From Deltaproteobacteria bacterium (lineage in GTDB: Bacteria > Desulfobacterota > Desulfobacteria > Desulfobacterales > SpSt-501), in NCBI GenBank assembly GCA_016219005.1, contig JACRCN010000088.1, forward strand, positions 1-41,848: a stretch of 41,848 nt of DNA, given 5' to 3'. This document shows positions 7,668 through 15,631 of the stretch, piece by piece. Each line of letters begins with the position of its first letter. Positions within the stretch are counted from its first letter, which is position 1. Made by a program: the position numbers and the translations under genes. The notes below the pieces were generated by a model that made no database searches, was not told the origin of the DNA, and was given only the letters and a program-made list of their open reading frames with translations.

Positions 7668-7871
7668 ATGCCGGAAGGTGTCGTCAAGTGGTTCAACGAG
7701 AAAAAGGGGTTCGGATTCATCAAAAAAGAAGACGGACAGGACGTTTTCGTCCACTACTCCGCCATCAAGGGCCAGGGCTTCAAGTCGCTGGGGGAGGGCG
7801 ATCGCGTGCGTTTTGAAGTCCAGCAGGGTGCCAAGGGCCCGGCGGCGGCCGAGGTGGAGAAACTCGTCTGA
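7668..7871 (+). CDS. Cold-shock domain protein (CspA family)
   Basis: 67 residues, the usual length of single-domain cold-shock proteins. The RNP1 motif KGFGFI and RNP2 motif VFVHYSAI are both intact, with aromatic residues on the nucleic-acid face. It is a single-stranded RNA/DNA chaperone of the cytoplasm. A strong GGAGGAGGAG ribosome site lies just before ATG 7668. The long leader with an internal terminator suggests post-initiation control. A shared terminator separates it from convergent recN. Confidence 0.96.
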   Translation: MPEGVVKWFNEKKGFGFIKKEDGQDVFVHYSAIKGQGFKSLGEGDRVRFEVQQGAKGPAAAEVEKLV

Positions 7872-7895
7872 AGCGAACTGTCGGTATGCCCCATC

Positions 7896-7930
7896 GATCC
7901 CCCGTTCACGCTTCGGCGCGGCGGGGGATC
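7896..7930. terminator. Bidirectional terminator between the cold-shock gene and recN
   Basis: Arms GATCCCCCG (7896-7904) and CGGGGGATC (7922-7930) are perfect complements, followed on the plus strand by AGCTTTT. The right arm overlaps the recN stop codon. It lies between convergent genes and can serve both. Confidence 0.7.
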
Positions 7931-9626
7931 AGCTTTTGAGCAGCTCCCGTGCGTGTTCGAGTGTCACGCGGGTGATCTTTTCGCCGCCGAGCATCCGCGC
8001 GATCTCGCGGGTGCGATCGTCGGCGGAAAGCATCGTAATGCCGGTCCGGGTGCGGCCGGAGGCCACGTGCTTGGAGATCTTGAAATGGTGGTCGCCGAAC
8101 CTGGCGATCTGGGGCAGGTGGGTGATGCAGATGACCTGATGATGCCGGGCCAGGGTCGTCAGCTTGCGGCCGACCACCTCGGCGACGGCCCCGCCGATGC
8201 CCGCATCGACTTCGTCGAAAACGATGGTGGCCACGGACTCGCTGGCGGCGAGGATCGACTTCAGCGCCAACACCACGCGGGACAACTCCCCGCCCGAGGC
8301 GATGGCGGCCAGGGGTTTGAGCGTTTCGCCGACATTCGGCGCGATCGTGAAAACGGCACGGTCGATTCCGCTTTCGGACACGGCGTTCGTGCCGACGACC
8401 AGATGCGGGTCGGTGTCCGTGTCCGCCGGGGTGGCGCTCAGGGCCACGGCGAATTCCGTGTCGGCCATTTTCAACGTGGAGAGCTCGGCCGCCACGCGCG
8501 CGGCGAATCGTTTCGCCGCCTCCTGGCGTTTCTTCGAAAGCAGTACGGCTTGCCGGACGGTCTCGGCGTGCCGCTCGCGCAGCCGGTCTTCCACCGCCGC
8601 GATCTCGGTGCCGATGTTTTCGATGGCGGACAGCTCTGCCGTTGAGCGGGCGAGCTTCTCCAGCACGGCCTCGAGCGAGCCGCCGTATTTGCGCTTGAGC
8701 CGGTTCAGCGTATCCAGCCGCTCCTCGACTTCCTCCTGGCGCCGGTCGTTGAATTCGACCGACTTCAGATAGACGCGCAGCTCTTCCACGAGGTCCTCGA
8801 CCCGGTAGGCGATCTCGGCGCAGGTCTCGGCCTTGGCCCCCACCTGCGGGTCGATCCGCCCCATCCGCTCAAGATTCCGGCGCACCTCGGTCAAGCGCTC
8901 CGCCACGGAGCCGGACGCACTGTAGAGGGTGTCGACTCCGCCCTGCACGGCTTCGATCAAGGCGCCGGCGTTCTTCAGGCGCGTCCGCTCCTGCTCGAGT
9001 TCGCGGTCTTCCCCCGGCGCGATGCCCGCGGCCGCGATTTCTTTCTGCTGGAACTCCAGCAGTTCCGTGAGCTCGGCCTGCCGGGCCTGCCGCATCCGAA
9101 GTTCCCGGAGGTGCTTCAGCTCAGGGATGATCTCGTGGACCAGGGCGGACACGGCCTCGCGCTGGGCCGTCAGCCCAGCGAACTGGTCCAGCATGAGCAG
9201 GTGCTGGTCTTCTTTGAGCAGCCCCTGGTGGGCATGCTGGCCGGAGATGCTGGCCATGTTTTCGGTGATGGCGGCCAGCACCTGAAGGGTTGCGAGGCGG
9301 CCGTTGACGTAGCTGCGGTTGCCCTCCGCCCGCGAGATGACGCGCCGCACCAGGAGCCCCTCCGTCATGCGGTAACCCATGTCGGCCGCCGTCCGGGCGG
9401 CCCGGGATTCCGGGGCGATGTCGAAGAGCGCCTCAAGCTCCGCCGATTCGGCGCCCGTTCGCACCATGTCCGTGGACGCGCGGCTGCCCAGGATCAAATT
9501 GACGGCGTTGATGATGATGGATTTGCCGGCGCCGGTTTCGCCGGAGAGAATCGTCAGCCCCGCGTCGAAGCGGATGTGGAGGTCGTCGATGATGGCGAAG
9601 TTGCGGATCGAAAGTTCTTTCAGCAT
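7929..9626 (-). CDS. recN: DNA repair protein RecN
   Basis: 565 residues from MLKELSIRNFAIIDD, the usual RecN opening. Walker A is GETGAGKS, the ABC signature is AIASGGELSRV and Walker B is TIVFDEVDAGIGG, with the H-loop in ICITHLPQIA. A coiled-coil middle (about residues 150-370) separates the two head halves, as in SMC-like proteins. RecN binds DNA ends and helps RecA in double-strand break repair in the nucleoid. It is commonly an SOS gene. Upstream in-frame codons (to 9875) have no family likeness. Its own promoter is seen at 9694-9721. Confidence 0.96.
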   Translation of the reverse strand: MLKELSIRNFAIIDDLHIRFDAGLTILSGETGAGKSIIINAVNLILGSRASTDMVRTGAESAELEALFDIAPESRAARTAADMGYRMTEGLLVRRVISRAEGNRSYVNGRLATLQVLAAITENMASISGQHAHQGLLKEDQHLLMLDQFAGLTAQREAVSALVHEIIPELKHLRELRMRQARQAELTELLEFQQKEIAAAGIAPGEDRELEQERTRLKNAGALIEAVQGGVDTLYSASGSVAERLTEVRRNLERMGRIDPQVGAKAETCAEIAYRVEDLVEELRVYLKSVEFNDRRQEEVEERLDTLNRLKRKYGGSLEAVLEKLARSTAELSAIENIGTEIAAVEDRLRERHAETVRQAVLLSKKRQEAAKRFAARVAAELSTLKMADTEFAVALSATPADTDTDPHLVVGTNAVSESGIDRAVFTIAPNVGETLKPLAAIASGGELSRVVLALKSILAASESVATIVFDEVDAGIGGAVAEVVGRKLTTLARHHQVICITHLPQIARFGDHHFKISKHVASGRTRTGITMLSADDRTREIARMLGGEKITRVTLEHARELLKS

Positions 9627-9693
9627 ATCGGGCGCCGGCGACGGAGGCAGCGGCGTTTTCAGCCGCCTGGGATGAACGGTTGCGACGGCGGTC

Positions 9694-9721
9694 ATTATAC
9701 ACAGGCGCGGCATGTTGTAAA
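9694..9721 (-). promoter_or_regulatory. recN promoter
   Basis: Minus-strand TTTACA (complement of 9716-9721), 16-base spacer, TATAAT (complement of 9694-9699). One mismatch in twelve consensus bases. The TTTAC in the -35 box is the same five-base word that repeats in the lexA promoter, which hints at shared SOS control. Confidence 0.65.
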
Positions 9722-9749
9722 GATGCAGGACGCGGGCTCCCGAAAAACC

Positions 9750-9778
9750 TTGAATGATGGGCGCAAAGCTCTTAGATT
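9750..9778 (+). promoter_or_regulatory. Possible promoter for rdgB
   Basis: TTGAAT (9750-9755), 17-base spacer, TAGATT (9773-9778), each four of six consensus bases. It ends 63 bases before the rdgB start and is the best candidate in the gap. Confidence 0.35.
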
Positions 9779-9841
9779 GGCTGGCATGCGTCGATCGATA
9801 CCCGGCGCAATCAATTCCTGTGAAAGCGAGAACACGAATCG

Positions 9842-10489
9842 ATGAGAAAGTTGCCGATTCTGGTGATGGCGACACGCAACCCCGGCAAGACTGCTGAAAT
9901 CCGCGAGCTGCTGCAAGAGTTTCCGGTCGAGATCAGGAGCCTGTCCGATTTCGGGCCGATTCCCGAGGTCGAAGAGGACGGAGACACGTTCGACGCCAAT
10001 GCCTACAAGAAGGCGAGTTTCACGGCGCGCGTGCTCGGCTTTCCGGCGATCGCCGACGACTCCGGGATTGCCGTGGACGCCCTGAACGGGGCGCCGGGGG
10101 TGCATTCCGCCCGCTATGGCGGGGAGAGCGCCTCCGACGAGGACCGCCGCCGCAAGCTGCTGGCCGAGATGGAAGGCCGGACCCATCGCAAGGCGGCCTT
10201 CGAGTGCGTGATCTCGCTCGCCGTGCCCTCGGGGCCGGCGCTTACCTACGAGGGGCGCTGCGAGGGAGTGCTGGCGGAGGCGCCTGCGGGCGCCAACGGT
10301 TTCGGCTACGATCCGATTTTTTACTACCCCCCGCTTCAGAAAACCTTCGCCGAGCTTACGCGCGAGGAGAAAAGCCGGGTCAGCCACCGGGGCAAGGCCC
10401 TGCGCGAGCTGCGGGGCGAATTCGACAAGGTGCTGCAATGGATCCGGAAGCACATGCCGCCGGAGGACCCGTGGAACTGGGAAAAATGA
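9842..10489 (+). CDS. rdgB: XTP/dITP pyrophosphatase (RdgB/HAM1)
   Basis: 215 residues. All family motifs are in order: MATRNPGKTAEI, VEEDGDTFDANA, AIADDSGIAVDAL, APGVHSARYGG, GFGYDPIFYYP and VSHRGKALREL. The enzyme hydrolyses non-canonical purine triphosphates (dITP, XTP) to monophosphates, keeping them out of DNA; this complements the neighbouring recN and the SOS genes. The last codons overlap the ATG of a truncated nitroreductase (ATGA), showing an ancestral translationally coupled pair. Confidence 0.95.
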   Translation: MRKLPILVMATRNPGKTAEIRELLQEFPVEIRSLSDFGPIPEVEEDGDTFDANAYKKASFTARVLGFPAIADDSGIAVDALNGAPGVHSARYGGESASDEDRRRKLLAEMEGRTHRKAAFECVISLAVPSGPALTYEGRCEGVLAEAPAGANGFGYDPIFYYPPLQKTFAELTREEKSRVSHRGKALRELRGEFDKVLQWIRKHMPPEDPWNWEK

Positions 10490-10770
10490 CGGACACCGCC
10501 GCCTTCCGCCATCTGGTCCGGAAAACCCGCAGCGTGCGGCGGTTTGATGAAGATCGCGCCGTCGATCGGCAGACCCTCGTGGAACTGGTCGATCTGGCGC
10601 GCCTGTCGGCCTCGGGCGGCAACAGGCAGCCGTTGAAATACATCCTGAGCTGCGCGGCTTCCATGAACGCCCGCATATTCGCCTGCCTGAGGTGGGCCGC
10701 CTACCTATTCACCTTGAGAATCCACCCGCAGCCGTCTCGGTTGAACCGATCACGAGGAGCCCTTGCCTGA
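10486..10770 (+). pseudogene. Truncated nitroreductase-family gene
   Basis: 94 codons from an ATG that overlaps the rdgB stop. The opening (RKTRSVRRFDEDRAVDRQTL, then LVDLARLSASGGNRQPLKY) is the N-terminal FMN-binding region of nitroreductases. Such proteins usually run to about 170-220 residues, but after about residue 70 (RWAAYL) the likeness stops and an unrelated tail (HPQPSRLNRSRG) runs into the start of ampG. The missing part holds the rest of the flavin fold, so no activity is expected. A deletion of the 3' half is the simplest reading. Confidence 0.75.
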
Positions 10771-12013
10771 GCCCACAAAACCTGTCGTGGCGACACTTTT
10801 CAGCCGCCGGATGCTGGTCGCCCTGCTCATGGGTTTCTCCTGCGGCCTGCCCCTGCTGTTGACCCTGGGCGTTCTGCAGGCCTGGATGAAAGAGGAAGGG
10901 GTGGACCTGACCTGGGTGGGGATGATCACCCTGGTGCAGTCACCCTACTCCTGGAAGTTTCTGTGGTCGCCGCTGCTGGATCGGTTCACACCGCCGCTGC
11001 TCGGACGGCGGCGGGGCTGGCTGCTGATCGCCCAGCTGGCCCTGATGGCCGCCATCGCAGCCCTCGGCTGGTCCGACCCTGTGGCGCATCCCGGCTGGAT
11101 GGCGGCCAGCGCAGTGCTGGTCGCCTTTTTCAGCGCCACCCAGGATATCGTGGTGGATGCCTATCGCAGGGAGGACCTTCCGGACGAGGAACTCGGCCTC
11201 GGATCTTCACTCTACGTCTACGGCTACCGCATCGGCATGTGGGCCGCATCGGGCGGGGGGCTGATCCTGGCCGATTACATCCCCTTTTCCCAGGTGTATC
11301 TGATCATGGCGGCAGGCCTGATCCCCGGTGTTGCGACCACCCTGCTCGCCCCGGAGCCGCGGTTTGAAAAGGGACCGCCGCAGTCGCTGCGGGAGGCCAT
11401 ATTGGATCCTCTCGCCGATTTTTTTCACCGCGACAGTGCCCTCTGGGTCCTGGCCTTCATCCTGCTTTACAAAATAGGCGACACCTTGGCCGCCGCCGTC
11501 AGCATCCCCTTTTATCTCGAACTCGGCCACTCCAAGTCCGAGATCGGCGCGGTGGTCAAGCTCTTCGGGGCCTGGGCCACCATCGCCGGCGGGGTGCTCG
11601 GCGGCATCCTGATGCTGAAAACCGGCATCCACCGCAGCCTCTGGGTGTTCGGCGGGCTGCAGGCGGTTTCCACCGCGGGTTTTGCCGTGCTGGCCCGCAT
11701 CGGTCCCAGCCTGCCGGCGCTTTCGACCGTGATCGCCTTCGAGAGCATCACGGCCGGCATGGGGACCAGCGCGTTTGTTGCGTTCATGGCCAGCCTGACC
11801 AACCGCAGGTTCACCGCCACCCAGTACGCGCTGCTGACGAGCATCATGGGGCTCCCGCGGGTGCTGGCCTCGGCGCCGACGGGGTTTGCCGCCAAGCACC
11901 TGGGCTGGGAAGGTTTTTTCATCTTCTGCACCCTCGCGGCCATCCCGGGCATGCTTGTTCTTTACCGCATCGCCCCCTGGCGTGCCCAACCCGCGCCAGC
12001 GCATTCCGCGTAG
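10763..12013 (+). CDS. ampG: AmpG-like MFS permease
   Basis: 416 residues, about 12 transmembrane segments. The stretch AFFSATQDIVVDAYRRE is the clearest AmpG mark, with PYSWKFLWSPLLDRF in the first loop and AFMASLTNRRFTATQYALL near the end. AmpG imports anhydromuropeptides for cell-wall recycling in the inner membrane. The start is a TTG (10763) with GAGGAG six bases upstream; it overlaps the end of the truncated nitroreductase. Some members of this MFS branch have other substrates, so the exact cargo is inferred. Confidence 0.82.
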   Translation: MPEPTKPVVATLFSRRMLVALLMGFSCGLPLLLTLGVLQAWMKEEGVDLTWVGMITLVQSPYSWKFLWSPLLDRFTPPLLGRRRGWLLIAQLALMAAIAALGWSDPVAHPGWMAASAVLVAFFSATQDIVVDAYRREDLPDEELGLGSSLYVYGYRIGMWAASGGGLILADYIPFSQVYLIMAAGLIPGVATTLLAPEPRFEKGPPQSLREAILDPLADFFHRDSALWVLAFILLYKIGDTLAAAVSIPFYLELGHSKSEIGAVVKLFGAWATIAGGVLGGILMLKTGIHRSLWVFGGLQAVSTAGFAVLARIGPSLPALSTVIAFESITAGMGTSAFVAFMASLTNRRFTATQYALLTSIMGLPRVLASAPTGFAAKHLGWEGFFIFCTLAAIPGMLVLYRIAPWRAQPAPAHSA

Positions 12014-12094
12014 CATTTGCTTTGTGAATAAAGGCTTGTTAGAAAAGATGAGGATCCTGCATTTTTCAACCCACTGAGGCCGACCTGAGCCGAC

Positions 12095-13846
12095 ATGACT
12101 GATACACTTCCCGACAAAGAGAGCCGTGAACGCTTGAGGGCGCTGCAGCACGAGCGCCGGGAGATCCTGGCACTGCCGCCGGAAGAGGCGCTGAACCGGA
12201 TACTGTCCGCGCGTGAGCCGGCCGCCCTGGTGCACTCCATTCCAGGGTCGGATCTGTATCTTCTGGTTCACGACATCGGCCCCGAGGACGCCCTGCCGTT
12301 GCTGGCGCTCGCCTCCGATGCGCAGTGGGACCACATCGTGGACCTCGAGGGCTGGGCCAAGGACCGCATCGAGGTGCACAGCGTCACGCGCTGGCTCAGC
12401 CTCCTGCTGGAATCTGACCCGCAGCGCTTCCTGCGATGGCTCTTAAAAGACCGCCTCGAGTTTGCCGAATGTTACCTGTTTCACAATATCGAGGTGCGGG
12501 TCCTGGAGCAGGACCAGGACCCCTCCGAGTTCGGCGACGATTTCTTCACCCTGGACGGCACGTATTTCATTCGCTTCTTGAAGCTGCTGCCCGTGCCCGG
12601 CGGCTCCGCGATCGGCGAGGAGGAGCGCAAGGAGTTCCTGATGAAACTCCTCCAGCGCCTGGCCGCCCACGACCATCTCGTTTTTTTAAACGTGCTGCTC
12701 GAGGCGACCCACGTCATCCCCGCCGAGACCGAGGAAGAGGAGCACCACTGGCGCACCGTGCGCCTGGCGGAGAAGGGGTTCCTGCCGTTCGGCGAGGCCA
12801 TTGGGATCTACCAGCCCGTCCAGCCGAAAGACCTGGAAAACCGGGCTTCGAAACACATTCCGCGCCGGCGGGCGGAGAGTTCCCCGCTGCCCGTGCCATC
12901 GTATCCGCTGCGGGAGATGGAGGCGGACAACCACTTCAGCCGCGCCCTCGACCGGGTCGAGCCGCAGGACATCCTCACCCAGGTGCAGTGGGAGTTCGCC
13001 AACCTGTGCAACCAGATCATCGTCGCCGACCAAAGGGCCATCCGCGACCGCGCACAGCTGCACGACATCGTGAAGAAGGCGTGCGGGTACATCAGCATGG
13101 GCCTGGAGCGGCTGAGGGCCGCGGGGGAAAAAGAGGTCGATCCGCGCAAGGCTGCGGCGGCACTGATCCGCCACCCGCTGGTCCAGGTTTTCCGACTCGG
13201 GTTCGGCGCCGTGCTCGAACTCAAGTGGGAGGCTGAAAAGTGGCTGAGCCGCTCTTGGTTCGTCAAGTCCGGGCTGCGCCTGACCTTCTGGGGGGAGCAG
13301 TGGACGGGAGTCCTCGGCGGCCTGCTGCTCAAGAAGCCCCTTTACTACGACAACTACAAGACCGGCGTGCTGTACCGGGAGTTCGTCGCGCTGGAGGAGG
13401 TCGCGCTGACCGAAGGGATCCTGCGACAGGTGCAGGCGGTCGACCGCTTGCTCGCGGTCATGAACATCCAGCTGGGGCGCGCGTCCCAGTATGGTTTCCT
13501 GACCTACAAGAACCTGATTCTCAGCCGGTGGGCCGGGCATTGCCTGGGGCTTCGGGAGGAAAAGCTGGCCGCCATCCCGGTCAGCGGCTTCAAGGACTTT
13601 TTCGCGGAGCTGCTGCCGGGCGAGTCCTCCTCCGAGTCAACGGTGCCGCGCCGCATTCCCGAAGCGATGAAGTCGGGCTTCATCGAGTGGCTGGCCCGCG
13701 ACACCGGCCTCAAGGATTTTGAGATCACCGAAAGCCTGGGGCGGATATTCGAGGACCTCTTCGGTGAGATCGAGGCGGAGTATGGCCGGGTGACGGCAAA
13801 GGATCTGGATCCTCGATTCGTGCAGCTCTTCCTTCTGAAAACGTAA
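12095..13846 (+). CDS. DUF6178-like protein of unknown function
   Basis: 583 residues, soluble, no signal peptide or clear membrane segment. N-terminal part: RILSAREPAALVHSIPGSDLYLLVHDIG; later WEFANLCNQIIVADQ and FGEQW-like FWGEQWTGVLGGLLLKKP. I recognise this as the family called DUF6178, which I associate with sulfate-reducing and related deltaproteobacteria, but no function is known to me. It follows ampG by 81 bases on the same strand. The ribosome site before ATG 12095 is weak. The product ends just before a large hairpin. Confidence 0.75.
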   Translation: MTDTLPDKESRERLRALQHERREILALPPEEALNRILSAREPAALVHSIPGSDLYLLVHDIGPEDALPLLALASDAQWDHIVDLEGWAKDRIEVHSVTRWLSLLLESDPQRFLRWLLKDRLEFAECYLFHNIEVRVLEQDQDPSEFGDDFFTLDGTYFIRFLKLLPVPGGSAIGEEERKEFLMKLLQRLAAHDHLVFLNVLLEATHVIPAETEEEEHHWRTVRLAEKGFLPFGEAIGIYQPVQPKDLENRASKHIPRRRAESSPLPVPSYPLREMEADNHFSRALDRVEPQDILTQVQWEFANLCNQIIVADQRAIRDRAQLHDIVKKACGYISMGLERLRAAGEKEVDPRKAAAALIRHPLVQVFRLGFGAVLELKWEAEKWLSRSWFVKSGLRLTFWGEQWTGVLGGLLLKKPLYYDNYKTGVLYREFVALEEVALTEGILRQVQAVDRLLAVMNIQLGRASQYGFLTYKNLILSRWAGHCLGLREEKLAAIPVSGFKDFFAELLPGESSSESTVPRRIPEAMKSGFIEWLARDTGLKDFEITESLGRIFEDLFGEIEAEYGRVTAKDLDPRFVQLFLLKT

Positions 13847-13860
13847 CTCCTCGGGTGCAT

Positions 13861-13942
13861 AGGCTGAAGATGAACAGACCGAAGGAGGATAGACGGAAGG
13901 AAAAGACATGTGCGATCACACTTGCCCTTCCGTCTTCAGCCT
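13861..13942. terminator. Compound hairpin between convergent genes
   Basis: Two perfect inverted repeats share a right side: AGGCTGAAGA (13861-13870) with TCTTCAGCCT (13933-13942), and GACGGAAGG (13892-13900) with CCTTCCGTC (13926-13934). The right arms overlap by two bases, so they form one continuous 17-base arm that meets a left arm split by a 21-base insertion. It lies between the DUF6178-like gene and the convergent radical SAM gene, so a two-way terminator role is likely. Confidence 0.5.
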
Positions 13943-13967
13943 GAACGCCTGAGTCGTAACGAGATTT

Positions 13968-14975
13968 TTATTCCCCCGTCAGGGGTTCTTCCTTGCGTTG
14001 CTTGAAATCGATGCAAAACGAGGTGTCCAGCCGCTCGGGCTCCTGGTAGAACCCGCCGAAGCCCGCCTCCACGAACGCCGCCTTGATCCGCTCGTATTCA
14101 ACGGGCGCGAGGCATCCGCTGATCGCCGGGTGGCGCTTTGATTTATAGAACGGCCGGTACTGGGCCATCAGGCTGACAGCCACGTCCTGGGGGTCGAAGG
14201 TGTTTTTCAGGAAGGCGAGGACCTCGCGGCTGGCGGACTGGTCGTTCGGCAGCACGAGGTGCCGGATGCACAGACCGCGGTGGGCAATCCCCTCCGCATC
14301 ACAACGCAGCGGCCCGACCTGGCGGAACATCCGGCGGATGGCGGCCTGGTTGACCTCCACGTAGTCCGGTGCCGCCGAGTAGCGCCGGGCCGGAACATTG
14401 TCGCCGTATTTCATGTCGGGCAGCCAGATGTCCACCACGTCCTTGAGCAGGTCGATGGTTTCGACCAGTTCATAGCCGCCGCAGTTGAAGACCACCGGGA
14501 GCGCCAGACCTGAATCGGACGCCTTCTGAAGGGCGCGAATGATCCACGGCAGGAAATGGGTGGGCGTGACAAGGTTGATGTTGTGGCATCCCAACTCCTG
14601 GAGTCCCAGCAGCTTTTGAGCCAGATCCTCCACTGAAAACGGCCGCCCCTCCTGCTCGTGCGAAATCTGGTAGTTCTGGCAGAAGACGCATTTCAGGGTG
14701 CAGTAGGTGAAGAAGACGGTTCCGGACCCGCCGGTGCCGGAGAGCGGCGGCTCTTCGCCGTGGTGGGGGAAGATGCTTGCGACGACGAGCTCGCCCGGTG
14801 CTGCGCAGAAGCCGCGCTCGCCCTCGAGGCGGTTCACGCGGCAGCGCCGCGGGCAAAGCTCGCAGTCGCCGGCGATCCGCTCCAGCGCATCGATGCGCAG
14901 CGCCCAGTCGGCATCGGTCAGATAAGTGTATGAGGCGGCCTGCATGGGATATGCCTTGTTGTGATCCGGTCGCAT
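13968..14975 (-). CDS. Radical SAM protein, PflX-like
   Basis: 335 residues from MRPDHNKAYPM. The radical SAM cluster motif is Cys92-x3-Cys96-x2-Cys99 (YCTLKCVFCQNYQ). A second cysteine group upstream, Cys38, Cys41, Cys45 and Cys57 (CELCPRRCRVNR ... GFC), is typical of the PflX/AmmeMemoRadiSam relatives of pyruvate formate-lyase activating enzyme. The substrate of this group is not established. ATG 14975 is preferred because GGAGG sits seven bases before it. It stands alone, convergent with the DUF6178-like gene and divergent from the Rrf2 gene. Confidence 0.85.
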   Translation of the reverse strand: MRPDHNKAYPMQAASYTYLTDADWALRIDALERIAGDCELCPRRCRVNRLEGERGFCAAPGELVVASIFPHHGEEPPLSGTGGSGTVFFTYCTLKCVFCQNYQISHEQEGRPFSVEDLAQKLLGLQELGCHNINLVTPTHFLPWIIRALQKASDSGLALPVVFNCGGYELVETIDLLKDVVDIWLPDMKYGDNVPARRYSAAPDYVEVNQAAIRRMFRQVGPLRCDAEGIAHRGLCIRHLVLPNDQSASREVLAFLKNTFDPQDVAVSLMAQYRPFYKSKRHPAISGCLAPVEYERIKAAFVEAGFGGFYQEPERLDTSFCIDFKQRKEEPLTGE

Positions 14976-15075
14976 TCTATCGCCTCCGGCAGTTTTTTTA
15001 AACCCCCCCTTGTCCTTTTTTCCAGCCAATCCATGGTGGCTGAACGTCGCTTCCGCAGAAGTTGAAAAAAAGTTC

Positions 15076-15104
15076 TTGACAGGCTTCGGTTAACTGGATA
15101 AATA
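15076..15104 (+). promoter_or_regulatory. Promoter of the rrf2-cydAB operon
   Basis: TTGACA (15076-15081), 17-base spacer, TAAATA (15099-15104). The -10 box lies inside the left arm of a long dyad. Confidence 0.75.
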
Positions 15105-15128
15105 GGATTAAAAAGATCTTATTTATCC
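15096..15128 (+). promoter_or_regulatory. Dyad operator, probably for the Rrf2 regulator
   Basis: GGATAAATA (15096-15104) and TATTTATCC (15120-15128) are perfect inverted repeats, and symmetry continues inward with GAT/ATC (15106-15108 and 15116-15118). The dyad of 33 bp overlaps the -10 box and ends 17 bases before the rrf2 ATG, the expected place for autorepression. Confidence 0.65.
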
Positions 15129-15145
15129 TGTATACGAGGAACATC

Positions 15146-15613
15146 ATGCGACTGACGCGGGCGGGTGAATATGCGGTGCGCTGTGTGCTGTACCTGGCTT
15201 CCCAGGGGATGGGGGTGCTCTGCGCCCGCAAGGACATCGCCCGCAAGATGGACATCCCGGGCCAGTTCCTGGGAAAGATCGCCCAGCAGCTGGCCCGGGC
15301 CGGTGCGATCGAGATCGTTCAAGGAGCCAAGGGTGGGTTCCGGCTGGTCGTCGCTCCCGAGCAACTGACGCTGCTCGCGGTAGTCGAGGCGGTGATCGGC
15401 GAGATTTTCCTGAACGACTGCATCCTGCGGCCGGAATCCTGCAACCGCAGCCACGCCTGCGCCGTGCACTGCATTTGGGCGAAAGCCAGGGACCAGTTGC
15501 GCCGGACGCTGCAGGAAGCGAACTTCGCTCGAATTTTGCAGGAAGCGAGCTGCATGCCGTTATCGACTTTGGAGGCGACGCCGGCCGGTCGCGTCGAGGG
15601 GTCAACCGCCTGA
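15146..15613 (+). CDS. Rrf2-family iron-sulfur transcription regulator
   Basis: 155 residues. MRLTRAGEYAVRCVLYLA, then IARKMDIPGQFLGKIAQQLARAG and GAKGGFRL, is the canonical Rrf2 winged helix with wing motif. The C-terminal half carries Cys92, Cys99 and Cys105 (plus His108 and Cys109), spaced much like the [2Fe-2S] ligands of IscR, so the protein probably senses redox, NO or iron-sulfur status. It lies 18 bases before cydA behind a shared promoter with a dyad, so it most likely controls the cytochrome bd genes and itself. GAGGA precedes the ATG. Confidence 0.92.
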   Translation: MRLTRAGEYAVRCVLYLASQGMGVLCARKDIARKMDIPGQFLGKIAQQLARAGAIEIVQGAKGGFRLVVAPEQLTLLAVVEAVIGEIFLNDCILRPESCNRSHACAVHCIWAKARDQLRRTLQEANFARILQEASCMPLSTLEATPAGRVEGSTA

Positions 15614-15631
15614 AGAAAGGAGCCAAGTAAG

